Source: Streptomyces bikiniensis
GTDB lineage: Bacteria; Actinomycetota; Actinomycetes; Streptomycetales; Streptomycetaceae
Direction: 5' to 3'
Assembly: GCA_000716465.1 (NCBI GenBank)
Contig: JNWL01000072.1
Coordinates: 1 to 20,589 of the forward strand
Length of the DNA stretch: 20,589 nucleotides
Below, piece by piece: positions 14,611-20,589 of the stretch. Position numbers and translations under genes: made by a program. Under the pieces are notes generated by a model that saw only the letters and a program-made list of their open reading frames with translations, ran no database searches and was not told the DNA's origin. Numbering within the stretch: the stretch's first letter is position 1; every line of letters begins with the position of its first letter.

Positions 14611-14896
14611 TCAGCGTGTGCTCAGCAGTTTCGGACCGGTGTCGAGGCCGACGACGTGTCACAGGGGTGGTGGTTGCTGCCGGGCGCAGCCGGCCGCCGG
14701 TTTCGGTGGGAGTCCGGTGGGCGGTGACGAGGAAGTTGATGCCGCTGGAGCCGATGAAGGCGACGTGCCGCATGTCGGTGACCATCCGGGTGCGGGGGAC
14801 GACGTGGATGTCGTCGGTGGCGGTGGCGGTGGCGGTGGCGGTCAGGCGGTCCGAAGAGTCGGTCTTTTCGGTCTTCGTCGCCTCACTGTCAGCCAT
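14611..14896 (-). pseudogene. STAS-domain anti-anti-sigma factor, internally deleted and frameshifted
   Basis: Starts MADSEATKTEKTDSSD, then a Thr/Ala run from a hexanucleotide repeat, then TDDIHVV, the first STAS strand. It jumps to PRTRMVTDMRHVAFIGSSGINFLVTAHR, the phospho-Ser region; about 25-30 residues (the usual TVxGEIDxxTxxxLxxAL segment) are missing. The conserved DSSG is GSSG. After GGRLRPAATTTPVTR the frame breaks; the other frame gives VVGLDTGPKLLSTR and a stop at 14611-14613, the expected C-terminus. STAS antagonists normally bind RsbW-like kinases and free a sigma factor. The intact divergent kinase gene at 15058 is its likely former partner. TATCAC at 14901-14906 could be a -10 box for leaderless transcription. 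The uninterrupted open frame reaches 14507. Confidence 0.7.
14815..14842. repeat. CGGTGG hexanucleotide repeat, 4.7 copies
   Basis: Perfect tandem CGGTGG units within the N-terminal coding part of the STAS remnant, where they encode alternating Thr-Ala. Such tracts change length by slippage in whole-codon pairs, so copy number may vary without a frameshift. Confidence 0.85.
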
Positions 14897-14906
14897 GTGA
14901 GTGATA

Positions 14907-14919
14907 CTGGCACTGCCAG
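14907..14919. promoter_or_regulatory. Palindrome in the STAS/kinase divergent region
   Basis: CTGGCA-C-TGCCAG: perfect 6-bp arms around one base, 11 bp upstream of the STAS start and 139 bp upstream of the kinase start, next to the putative TATCAC -10 box. Position and symmetry suggest a repressor site; no regulator can be assigned. Confidence 0.45.
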
Positions 14920-15057
14920 ACCTTCGTCCGTAGTTCCTGCCCCCGCAGGCTCACGGCGACATCTTCATGTGATCGGTCTCATGTGGGGGGTGCAGACGCC
15001 GTTCATCCGAGCGCGGGTGGGGCGCGAAGGGCGAACGGGGTAGCGAAGGCGGCAGTG

Positions 15058-15552
15058 ATGGAAGCAGTGCCCGTGGGCGAGGACGGCGCCGCACCGGACG
15101 AGCAGGTCATGCGGTCCACCACGGCTTTGCACGGTGACGACAGTGACATCTCCCGTGCCCGCCGTCTGGCCGGCGGTTTCCTCACCCGTGCTCGGACCGA
15201 GTATGGGCTGCTCGTGTCTCAGCGTGCCATCGATCTGGCCCAGCTGGTGGTCAGCGAACTGGTGACCAATGCCCGCAAGTACGCGCCGGGGCCGGCGGCG
15301 CTGGATCTGCGGATCGTCGGGGGGATGGTGGAGATCGGGGTGTGGGACTGTGATCCGGTGCTGCCGGTGGCGCGGGCCGCGGATGCCGGCCGGGTCGGGC
15401 AGCACGGTCTGGAGATCGTCGTGGCCGTCGCCCACAGTTTCGAGGCACGGCGCGAACCGGTCGGCAAACGCATCACCGTCCTCCTCACCCTGGCCGACGA
15501 GACCAGTCGTGCTCCTACGGGCCGCTGGCCTTTGGAGAACGGACAGATCTGA
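15058..15552 (+). CDS. RsbW-like anti-sigma factor kinase (HATPase_c domain protein)
   Basis: A 164-residue protein of the GHKL ATPase type used as anti-sigma factors/serine kinases in streptomycetes. ISRARRLAGGFLTRA (31-45) opens the domain. The N-box helix is LAQLVVSELVTNARKYAPG (60-78, with E67 and N71). The G1 box region is VEIGVWDCDPVLP (91-103). The G2 box region is RVGQHGLEIVVAVAHSF (112-128). A final strand GKRITVLLTL ends the fold. Such proteins bind a sigma factor, or phosphorylate a STAS antagonist. The start ATG 15058 (or GTG one codon earlier) follows GAAGGCGG; the open frame extends to 14983 without domain content. The divergent neighbour is a broken STAS gene, so this kinase may now lack its local antagonist. 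No sigma gene is adjacent. Confidence 0.85.
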   Translation: MEAVPVGEDGAAPDEQVMRSTTALHGDDSDISRARRLAGGFLTRARTEYGLLVSQRAIDLAQLVVSELVTNARKYAPGPAALDLRIVGGMVEIGVWDCDPVLPVARAADAGRVGQHGLEIVVAVAHSFEARREPVGKRITVLLTLADETSRAPTGRWPLENGQI

Positions 15553-15925
15553 CGGACCGGCTTCTCTCGAGCGCCTTGAGTGTTTGGACCCGGCCCGCGG
15601 AATGCCCCGGACGGGGAGCCTGCTGCCGACCTCCACGGCACCGGAGCGGGCAAGGGCGTTTCGTGTGTCGGACGGATTCCAATCCGTCCACCGGTTCGCG
15701 CCTTGCAGCGTGGCGGAATCGAAGGCGCCCGGGCAACGGACCGTGAACATCACCCCGGCCTGATCGACGAGGAGCTGGGAAGCAGGGTTCGGCCGGCTTC
15801 CGGCAGGACTGGCAGGAGATCCACGTGCCCGACGGTCGTGCGCGGCGAATGGCTCCCTCGGCGACCATCGAGCCCCACCGATGTTTCATCAATGACGACA
15901 GAGGATGTCGGGTTTACGGTCGACC
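15553..15925. other. Gap before the PPOX-fold gene
   Basis: About 370 bp without a supported gene, apart from the inverted repeat at 15670-15689. Open frames crossing it are shadows; the plus frame that enters from 15580 becomes meaningful only at 15934, where it gives the displaced N-terminus of the next gene. Confidence 0.4.
15670..15689. terminator. 9-bp inverted repeat downstream of the kinase gene
   Basis: GGACGGATT and AATCCGTCC, exact reverse complements with two bases between them. As RNA it would form a 7-bp stem with a 6-nt loop, 117 nt after the kinase stop. A terminator or an operator; no T-run. Confidence 0.4.
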
Positions 15926-16453
15926 ATGGACGTATGCGTGAAACCCCAGAAGAACTCGACAAGCTCCAGTCCCTCCTCGCCTCCTCTCTCCGGCTCGACC
16001 GCACACCTCCGCTCCATCGTCGAGGGCCGCACCATCACGGCGGCGCAGCTCACCGGGGTCCTCACCGGCATGTGCACGCTCGCCGTCTCCACGGTGACCG
16101 CGAAGGGCGAACCTCGGATCAGCGGCGCCGACGGGCACTTCCTGCACGGCCGGTGGCACTTCGGCACGGCGCGCAACGCCGCCAAGGCCCGTCATCTCGC
16201 CGCCCGCCCGGCCGCCAGCGTCGCGCACATGCGCGGTGAGGACCTCGGCGTGTTCGCCCACGGCACGGTGGAGGAGATGAACCCCGAGAACGCCGAAACC
16301 ACGGCCGACTGGCACGAACTCCTCGCCTACCTGAAGGACTTCTACGGCGACGACGACGCCTTCGACTGGAACCACGAGGTCGTCTACTACCGGCTGAACC
16401 CGCACTGGATGACCGTCTACGCCCCCGACCTCGACAAGCTCACCGGAACGTGA
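15926..16453 (+). CDS. Pyridoxamine 5'-phosphate oxidase-family (FMN-binding split barrel) protein, N-terminus frameshifted
   Basis: The body reads STAHLRSIVEGRTITAAQLTG, MCTLAVSTVTAKGEPRISGADGHFLHGRWHFGTARNAAKARHL, ASVAHMRGEDLGVFAHGTVEE and ends VVYYRLNPHWMTVYAPDLDKLTGT. This is a PPOX-fold flavin or F420 binding protein of about 170 residues; the GEPRIS strand and the KARHLAARP helix are typical. The first 20 residues in this frame (MDVCVKPQKNSTSSSPSSPP) look unnatural. The overlapping frame from ATG 15934 gives MRETPEELDKLQSLLASSL, the expected N-terminus, which would join at a CTCTC tract near 15985-15995 if two bases were added or one removed. Either the N-terminal helix is lost or there is a base-call error. 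An upstream ATG at 15905 is also in frame. The substrate is unknown. Confidence 0.8.
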   Translation: MDVCVKPQKNSTSSSPSSPPLSGSTAHLRSIVEGRTITAAQLTGVLTGMCTLAVSTVTAKGEPRISGADGHFLHGRWHFGTARNAAKARHLAARPAASVAHMRGEDLGVFAHGTVEEMNPENAETTADWHELLAYLKDFYGDDDAFDWNHEVVYYRLNPHWMTVYAPDLDKLTGT

Positions 16454-16663
16454 CGCCGGGCCCGTGGGCACATCGGCGCCACCGGATGAGAAGAGGGAAG
16501 CACCGGCAGGACGACCCGGGCGATCACGGTTCTGGCCGATCCCGGGGAGGCACGGCCACCACACAGCACCTTGCCTGCGACGGGAAGGGCCACCGCCCGA
16601 TTGTGTTCGAACCCGCGCTCCACAGGACGGTTCCGTGTGTCCCGTGCATTGAGCCCGGACCGT

Positions 16664-16693
16664 TTGCCGCCGAAGCGGACGACCCGGCATGAT
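16664..16693 (+). promoter_or_regulatory. Putative promoter giving a leaderless ankyrin mRNA
   Basis: TTGCCG (16664-16669), an 18-bp spacer and CATGAT (16688-16693) resemble a HrdB-type promoter. The -10 box ends 6 bp before ATG 16700, so transcription would begin at or next to the start codon. This explains the missing ribosome binding site. Leaderless messages are common in Streptomyces. Confidence 0.5.
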
Positions 16694-16699
16694 CGAAGT

Positions 16700-17305
16700 A
16701 TGGACGTAGTGGATCGGCTGACACGGGCCGCGGAGGAGGGAGACGCGGCATCGGTGACACAGTCGCTGGACGCCGGTGCCGAGGTGGATGCCGTCGGCAC
16801 CGCTGGGCGTACCTCGCTCGATCTCGCGGTACACGCAGGGCACGCCCGGATCGTTCGTGTGCTCCTTGCCGCGGGAGCAGATCCACGGCAGCCGGCGGGC
16901 GAATACAGCGAGTTGACGCCGATGTGCCTGGCGGCGATGTACGGGCACACGGCAGTAGTGGGGGCTCTCCTCGACGCCGGCGCCCCCATCGGTGCCCAGG
17001 GCAGAAGGAGCTACGTACCGCTGGTGTTGGCGGCGACTTCCGTGGAGCGGGGGCATCTGGAGACCGTGGACCTGCTCCTGCGCCATGGTGCGGACATCAA
17101 CGGGACGATGAAAGGCAAGACGCCTCTTGAGTGGGCGGCCGCCTTCGGGCAGGTGAGCGTGGTGCGCCAACTGCTCGCCCGGGGGGCGACCCCGACAGCG
17201 AAGGCGTTGAACGAGGCCCGCGCAGGCGCCGAGCGGCATCCGAGGAACGCAGAGAAGTACAGGCTCGTCAACGACGCCCTTCATGCTGCAGGTGTCGAGG
17301 ACTGA
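16700..17305 (+). CDS. Ankyrin-repeat protein
   Basis: A 201-residue soluble protein made almost wholly of ankyrin repeats: LTRAAEEGDAASVTQSLDAGAEVDAVG, TSLDLAVHAGHARIVRVLLAAGADPRQ, TPMCLAAMYGHTAVVGALLDAGAPIGA, VPLVLAATSVERGHLETVDLLLRHGADING and TPLEWAAAFGQVSVVRQLLARGATP (five repeats). These follow the xTPLxxAAxxGHxxVVxxLLxxGAd consensus and end in a short helical cap. It probably works by binding another protein; the partner is unknown. There is no signal peptide. ATG 16700 is chosen because the first repeat begins there and a promoter-like sequence lies directly upstream. It is flanked by the PPOX gene (246 bp upstream) and degraded DNA downstream. Confidence 0.88.
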   Translation: MDVVDRLTRAAEEGDAASVTQSLDAGAEVDAVGTAGRTSLDLAVHAGHARIVRVLLAAGADPRQPAGEYSELTPMCLAAMYGHTAVVGALLDAGAPIGAQGRRSYVPLVLAATSVERGHLETVDLLLRHGADINGTMKGKTPLEWAAAFGQVSVVRQLLARGATPTAKALNEARAGAERHPRNAEKYRLVNDALHAAGVED

Positions 17306-18408
17306 ACCTCCGCCCGTCCGACTTCACCGGCGAACGGGCCGAGTTCGATGTCGACGGACAGCCGCCGAATTCTGGCAGGCAGTGGCTCGCGGGGCGCTTG
17401 CGCGCCTCGCTGCAGGAGGGGGCCCGGGGGCTGGGGATCGAACGTGCACCGACGGAGGTACGGATATTCAAGACGGCCCCGGACACCTCCGCCACGGCGC
17501 TGAGCGTGCGTACCGCGTCGGTGCGGGCCCGTACCGATGGCATCGAGTGGACGTGTCCGACGGACGCGTGGGAGCAGTCGCCTCCGAAGGCGGCGCTCAT
17601 GCCGGCGGCGAGGAGGTGTGGCTGCGGATGTCCACCGACCGCCGCTGCTGCGCTGTGCGCATGCGCTGATCGAGGGGGTCATGGTCTCGCACCGACACCA
17701 GGTCGGCCACCGGCACCGACAGCGCCTCGTGCAGCCGGCCCGGCGTCGGTTCCTGGCACAGTTCCCCGCCGTCGCGGCCGACAAGGGCGGCTTCGTTTCC
17801 GCGGTGCCCTGCAGAACGGCCACGTCCAGGACGACCGCCGCGGCCGTCCGCCTCCGGGCTGGTCAGCGTCATGTGCCGCTCGTACGCGGCCGCGCTGCGC
17901 GCGATCCCGTGGACGCCCTCCCCGTAGAACGGGAACGTCGTGGTCGCCCCGTGCGCGTCGGCCACGTCACCACGGCTCTCAAGCCGGTCCCGACGGCGCC
18001 GACCTGCTGGAACTCGTACCGTACGGTCAGGATCGCCGCGTTCGGCGACCGCAGCGTGGAGGCTGAGCGGCCCGTCGATCAGGGACAAGGAGGATCACCA
18101 CCGTTCGCCGGCTGCCGCCGAGGTGCGCGGAGGGGGACGGTTCGGACGGTAGGGAGTGGCACCGACACGGTGTCACCCGCAGAACCAGGTCCAGGGTTGT
18201 CCGTGGTCCTGGCGGACCGGGTGGAGGCAGAGGTCCGGGCCCGTGGGGATCCCCGGCGCGGTCGGCCACCCCGCGACCGTCGGTCGAGACGACGAGCCTG
18301 GGGCGTGACCCGGTGGTGCGCACGCAGAAAGTGCCTTCCTGCTTGCGATGACAGAGACCTTGGACAAGCCTCGTCGCCCCGGCTCGGAAAGCACTTTCAC
18401 GTCACCGC
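17306..18408. other. Degraded coding-like region, no intact gene recognised
   Basis: 1.1 kb in which short protein-like stretches appear in several frames but no complete gene. Plus: RPSDFTGERAEFDVDGQP and WLAGRLRASLQEGARGLGIE (17310-17440), then in another frame HRVDVSDGRVGAVASEGG and GEEVWLRMSTD (17545-17640). Minus: SLIDGPLSLHAAVAERGDPD (18080-18025), LTVRYEFQQVGAVGTGL (another frame), GATTTFPFYGEGVHGIARSA and ERHMTLTSPEADG, then HEALSVPVADLVSVRDHDPL. Frame changes between neighbouring good stretches suggest one or two frameshifted or internally deleted genes on each strand. I do not recognise their families. Confidence 0.4.
18250..18330 (-). mobile_element. Possible fragment of an IS1380-type transposase N-terminus
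   Basis: The minus strand reads VRTTGSRPRLVVSTDGRGVADRAG, which resembles the RPxLVVxxDGxGVxxHAG opening of IS1380-family transposases in streptomycetes. It then degenerates, and the later stop-terminated stretch GPDLCLHPVRQDHGQPWTWF is in a different frame and not transposase-like. No terminal repeats or target duplication could be identified. The match is short and could be chance. Confidence 0.25.
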
Positions 18409-19470
18409 TCATGATCCGGACACAGACCCGGGTGAACGCGCGGACCCGGGCCGTTCCGACACCGGGAGACGCAACCGTTCGTACCGCCGTGAAACCGCGT
18501 CGAGCGCTTCTCCCAGCCCGCCGGGCCGCAGTACGCCGGCTTCCCGGGGTCCGCCCGCCCAGCCCGGACCTGCCAGCAGGACCATCGGCGCGATCCGGGC
18601 TCCTCGCGGTCCGAAGGCGGTTCCCGCCACTTGTGCGGCCAAGGGGCGGTCGGCGGTGGCGCGGGCCTGGGACCACAGGGCCACCACCGCGGGGCCGCAC
18701 CGTCGTACCGCGGCGTCGAGCGCTTCGGCCGGGACCGAGCCGCCCAGGACGAGCACCGGCAGGGCCCGTTCGGCGAGCCCCGCGGCCAGCGCCTCCAGGG
18801 GAAGGGTGTGGTGCTCGGTGGGCGTGCACGCCAGGACGACGGGTGGTGCGGCCGAAGGCGTTGCGGATCCTGCCACGATCATCCGGCGCAGGGCCGTCGA
18901 GACGTGCCACGACAGCAGGTGCTCGACCTCGACGTAGCGCTCCTGCGTCGATTCCCACTTCTTGCCGACCGCGTGGAGAGCGGGCGCGACGACCTCCTCC
19001 CAGGCGACGACCAGTCCGTGCTTCCGGACGGCCCGCTCCAGCAGGTCGTCCATCGCCGGACCGTCCAGCCTCACCGCGGCACGCGCCAGCCCCCGGCATT
19101 CCGCACGCACCGTGTCCGGAGGCAGGGCCTGGCGGGAACCGGGCCGACGGGTGACTTCCGGAACGGCCACCCTTTCGCTTCCTGCGGAAGGATCCGGCAG
19201 CCGGGCGGGGCGTGAGGAGCCGTCGGTGGGCGTGTCGCGGCTCGTCAGGACCACGCGCGCGGCCTCGGCCGGGGAAACCCCGGAAGCGGTCAGCCGACAC
19301 AGCTCTTCGAGCATCGAGACGTCCTCGGCCGTCCAGCGGCGATGCCTCCCTTCCTCGCGCACCGCCGGACGCAGGCCGTACCGCTGTTCCCAGGAGCGCA
19401 CGGTGGTCGGCGACACCCCCAGGTGCCTGGCGACGGCCCCGGTGGTCATTCCGTATCGGTTTCCGGCCAT
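18409..19470 (-). CDS. MerR-family regulator with B12-binding domain (CarH/LitR type)
   Basis: A 353-residue protein. The MerR helix-turn-helix is at 8-45 (TTGAVARHLGVSPTTVRSWEQRYGL, with the GRHRRW wing). A four-helix bundle spans about 115-200 and includes W172 and E183-H184 in KWESTQERYVEVEHLLSWH, like the W-x(9)-EH cap over cobalamin in CarH with one extra residue. A Rossmann-like B12 domain follows at 210-335: TPTEHHTLPLEALAAGL, where H220/H221 would be the lower ligand, then VLVLGGSV and LLAGPGW. Homologues use adenosylcobalamin as a light sensor, repressing in the dark and releasing DNA in light. GAGGAG lies 7 nt before the ATG. It is divergent from two small genes that are its likeliest targets. 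The B12 role is inferred from family. Confidence 0.85.
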   Translation of the reverse strand: MAGNRYGMTTGAVARHLGVSPTTVRSWEQRYGLRPAVREEGRHRRWTAEDVSMLEELCRLTASGVSPAEAARVVLTSRDTPTDGSSRPARLPDPSAGSERVAVPEVTRRPGSRQALPPDTVRAECRGLARAAVRLDGPAMDDLLERAVRKHGLVVAWEEVVAPALHAVGKKWESTQERYVEVEHLLSWHVSTALRRMIVAGSATPSAAPPVVLACTPTEHHTLPLEALAAGLAERALPVLVLGGSVPAEALDAAVRRCGPAVVALWSQARATADRPLAAQVAGTAFGPRGARIAPMVLLAGPGWAGGPREAGVLRPGGLGEALDAVSRRYERLRLPVSERPGSARSPGSVSGS

Positions 19471-19763
19471 GGCTTCGCTCCTCGTCGTGGAGCCGGTGGA
19501 GGACGGAACGTCCTCCTCTTCCCGGGTGTGGTGTGCTCACAGGTCTTCGTGCCCGGGGGCACCGGGCCGTCGTCCTGGTTTTCCGACGGAGAGGACGCGT
19601 GGATGCGCCCGGGCGGCGAGGACGAGTGGAGGCACGGGGGTCGCCGGGCGGGTGAGCGAGGCGCCGCGAGGAGAGCCGACCGGACTGCATCCGCGCGGCG
19701 AGCTCCGAAGAAGTATGTCCCGAATGAACCTTACGGGAGCTTTCGGAAGGTGAGGAGAGGGAA
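19471..19763. promoter_or_regulatory. Divergent control region of the B12-regulator locus
   Basis: 293 bp between the regulator (minus) and the small Cys protein (plus). It contains GGAGGACG-GAA-CGTCCTCC at 19498-19516, a perfect 8-bp inverted repeat 28 bp upstream of the regulator start, so it lies in the leader or promoter and could be an autoregulatory operator or a hairpin next to the ribosome binding site. Individual promoter boxes could not be assigned with confidence. Confidence 0.5.
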
Positions 19764-19970
19764 TTGTCGCGAGCCGAGTTGTTCCATCCCGGTGGTTGCA
19801 CTCCGGGCGCGGGCACGTTCGTGTGCGACTGCGCCGAGGAGCACGCGTGGCGGATCGATGTGGCCGGGCACGTCTTCCCGTCCTTCCCGCCCTCGTGCTC
19901 CGGAAGTTCGTGGCGATTGACCGAGGAGGGCGCGTCGTCACGGGATCCGGAGTCGCGGGTCCCCGCCTGA
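19764..19970 (+). CDS. Small cysteine-containing protein, possible metal-binding
   Basis: A 68-residue protein starting with TTG; GAGGAG lies 6 nt upstream, a strong start signal. The core is GTFVCDCAEEHAWRIDVAGH followed by VFPSFPPSCSGSSWRLTEEG. Cysteines at 12, 21, 23 and 45 and histidines at 27 and 36 could form a zinc-ribbon-like or rubredoxin-like metal site. The WRI...GHxFPxxPxxCxGxxWRL pattern is reminiscent of short zinc-ribbon proteins. No signal peptide or membrane segment. It is divergent from the B12-type regulator and followed 54 bp later by a small membrane-protein gene in the same direction, so the two may be one operon. The function is unknown. Confidence 0.65.
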   Translation: MSRAELFHPGGCTPGAGTFVCDCAEEHAWRIDVAGHVFPSFPPSCSGSSWRLTEEGASSRDPESRVPA

Positions 19971-20024
19971 ACGGACAGGAAACCGGCTTCCGGAACCGGA
20001 GGCCCTCATGACGCAGGAGGAAAG

Positions 20025-20273
20025 ATGATCGTCAAGAAGCTGCACGAGTCGGGTGTGCGCAGTGAGCACGCGTATCTGGCCGCCGTGGGGTCGATCGGAC
20101 TGTCGCTGGTCTCATGGCTGACGTCGAACCGGCAGGAGAACCTGGAGCGGGCCGACCGCTGGGGCATCTTCGTGGGGGAGTGGGCGCCGACCTTCTTCGG
20201 GCTCGGCCTCGCGCTCGCGAACTACGAACGTGACCAGACCGCACGACCCGCCGGTTTCGGGGTGGACGCCTGA
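20025..20273 (+). CDS. Small two-helix membrane protein
   Basis: An 82-residue protein with a perfect AGGAGG ribosome binding site 4-5 nt before the ATG. MIVKKLHESGVRSEHAYL is followed by a first membrane segment (AAVGSIGLSLVSWL, 19-32), a polar loop TSNRQENLERADRWG, a second segment (IFVGEWAPTFFGLGLALAN, 48-66) and the tail YERDQTARPAGFGVDA. Both termini are probably cytoplasmic. It resembles short streptomycete membrane proteins of unknown function. It follows the Cys-rich small gene and precedes a strong convergent terminator, so the two small genes form a plausible transcription unit opposite the B12-type regulator. Confidence 0.85.
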   Translation: MIVKKLHESGVRSEHAYLAAVGSIGLSLVSWLTSNRQENLERADRWGIFVGEWAPTFFGLGLALANYERDQTARPAGFGVDA

Positions 20274-20316
20274 CGGACGGTCGTCGACCCGGCGCCGTGA
20301 AGCGCCCGCAACCTCC

Positions 20317-20360
20317 GGAGGCCCGGTGAGAACGAGCGTTCCTCTTCCCACCGGGCCTCC
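20317..20360. terminator. Strong bidirectional terminator
   Basis: GGAGGCCCGGTG (20317-20328) pairs perfectly with CACCGGGCCTCC (20349-20360), a 12-bp stem with a 20-nt loop, placed between the stop of the small membrane-protein gene (plus) and the stop of the partial minus-strand gene, 6 bp from the latter. No T-run, as usual in this genome. Confidence 0.8.
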
Positions 20361-20366
20361 CGGACG

Positions 20367-20589
20367 TCACGCGTAGGGGCTGTCGGCGCCGGCGGCTGCG
20401 GGTCGTTCGGTCCGGGCCGGGCAGCAGCCGGTCGGGCACAGGTCGTGGGAGGGGCCGAGGGTGCCCAGGGCGCACCGTTCCACTCTGGTGCCCCGTTCGG
20501 TGGCGGCTCGTTCCAGGAGGAGGTCGCGGACGGCGGCGGCGAAGCGCGGGTCGGAGCCGACGGTGGCCGAGCGCCGGACGGGCAGGCCG
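20367..20589 (-). CDS. Partial Cys-rich protein, C-terminal part
   Basis: An open frame enters from the right edge and ends at the stop 20367-20369, giving the last 73 residues. They read [41 protein letters not shown] and [20 protein letters not shown], then AAGADSPYA. The [21 protein letters not shown] helix and the CPTGCCP cluster bring to mind the C-terminal half of CbiX-type sirohydrochlorin/cobalt chelatases, some of which end in Cys-rich tails, but too little is visible to say. If that were right, a tetrapyrrole gene would sit next to the B12-binding regulator. The 5' end and start lie outside the window. Confidence 0.6.
   Translation of the reverse strand, partial: GLPVRRSATVGSDPRFAAAVRDLLLERAATERGTRVERCALGTLGPSHDLCPTGCCPARTERPAAAGADSPYA

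Noticed and set aside
14355..14900. Plus-strand open frame preceded by a TACCGT box
   Set aside because: The box is promoter-like, but the product is Arg/Pro-rich and overlaps the STAS remnant on the other strand.
15655..15745. tRNA-like segments (a GTGGCGGAAT word and a CCA-containing loop)
   Set aside because: The palindrome at 15670-15689 gives a 6-nt, not 7-nt, loop; the D-arm-like word lies downstream of it, in the wrong order, and no acceptor stem or T-arm fits.
18173..19816. 547-codon minus-strand open frame
   Set aside because: Shifted frame over the MerR/B12 regulator; Arg/Gly/Pro-rich without motifs.
1..20589. CRISPR array, rRNA, tRNA, or a biosynthetic gene cluster
   Set aside because: No regularly spaced repeats, no tRNA or rRNA sequences, and only one methyltransferase and one reductase, which is not enough to call a pathway.

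Overview
This window is chromosomal DNA from an actinomycete, almost certainly a Streptomyces. The evidence is a very high G+C content, strong G/C bias at third codon positions, GTG and TTG starts, GGAG-type ribosome binding sites, and several protein types common in streptomycetes. No rRNA, tRNA, CRISPR array or complete mobile element is visible. The gene mix is accessory: regulators, small hypothetical proteins, secreted proteins and many broken genes.

Layout. 1-5.6 kb holds a partial unrecognised gene, a cytoplasmic hypothetical protein, a TspO/MBR membrane protein, a secreted phytase-like esterase, two small membrane proteins and a WapI-immunity-like protein. 5.7-6.5 kb holds a collapsed MFS transporter remnant divergent from a MerR/TipAS-type regulator that has lost the middle of its ligand domain. 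6.5-7.1 kb has no gene but carries a perfect 16-bp hairpin. 7.1-11.2 kb holds a secreted protein whose signal peptide is out of frame at a C8 tract, a stand-alone MurF paralogue, and a divergent RmlD-like reductase. 11.5-12.6 kb is a divergent pair, a MarR regulator and a four-helix membrane protein, with a perfect palindromic operator between them. 12.6-13.4 kb is a graveyard: two gene 3' ends lacking their 5' parts, and a secreted nuclease-family gene reduced to its two ends. 13.4-15.6 kb has a methyltransferase, a broken STAS anti-anti-sigma gene and an intact RsbW-like kinase. 15.9-17.3 kb has a PPOX-fold protein with a frameshifted N-terminus and an ankyrin protein. 17.3-18.4 kb is unrecognised degraded coding-like DNA. 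18.4-20.3 kb is a CarH/LitR-type B12-binding MerR regulator divergent from two small genes. A partial Cys-rich protein gene runs off the right end.

The main observation is the density of internally collapsed genes. The MFS, MerR/TipAS, nuclease-family and STAS genes each keep recognisable N- and C-terminal parts joined without the middle. Where I can compare from memory of the families, the join often falls on residues shared by both sides, which suggests short-homology deletions. Three further frameshifts lie in or next to short repeats or C/G runs. Either this is a decaying accessory (perhaps subtelomeric) segment, or part of the frameshift signal is sequencing error; the large deletions are hard to explain that way. 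Candidate working modules are the MarR/membrane-protein pair, the B12-regulator locus with its two small genes, and an anti-sigma kinase that appears to have lost its neighbouring antagonist. All family assignments are from reading the sequence; no database search was run.
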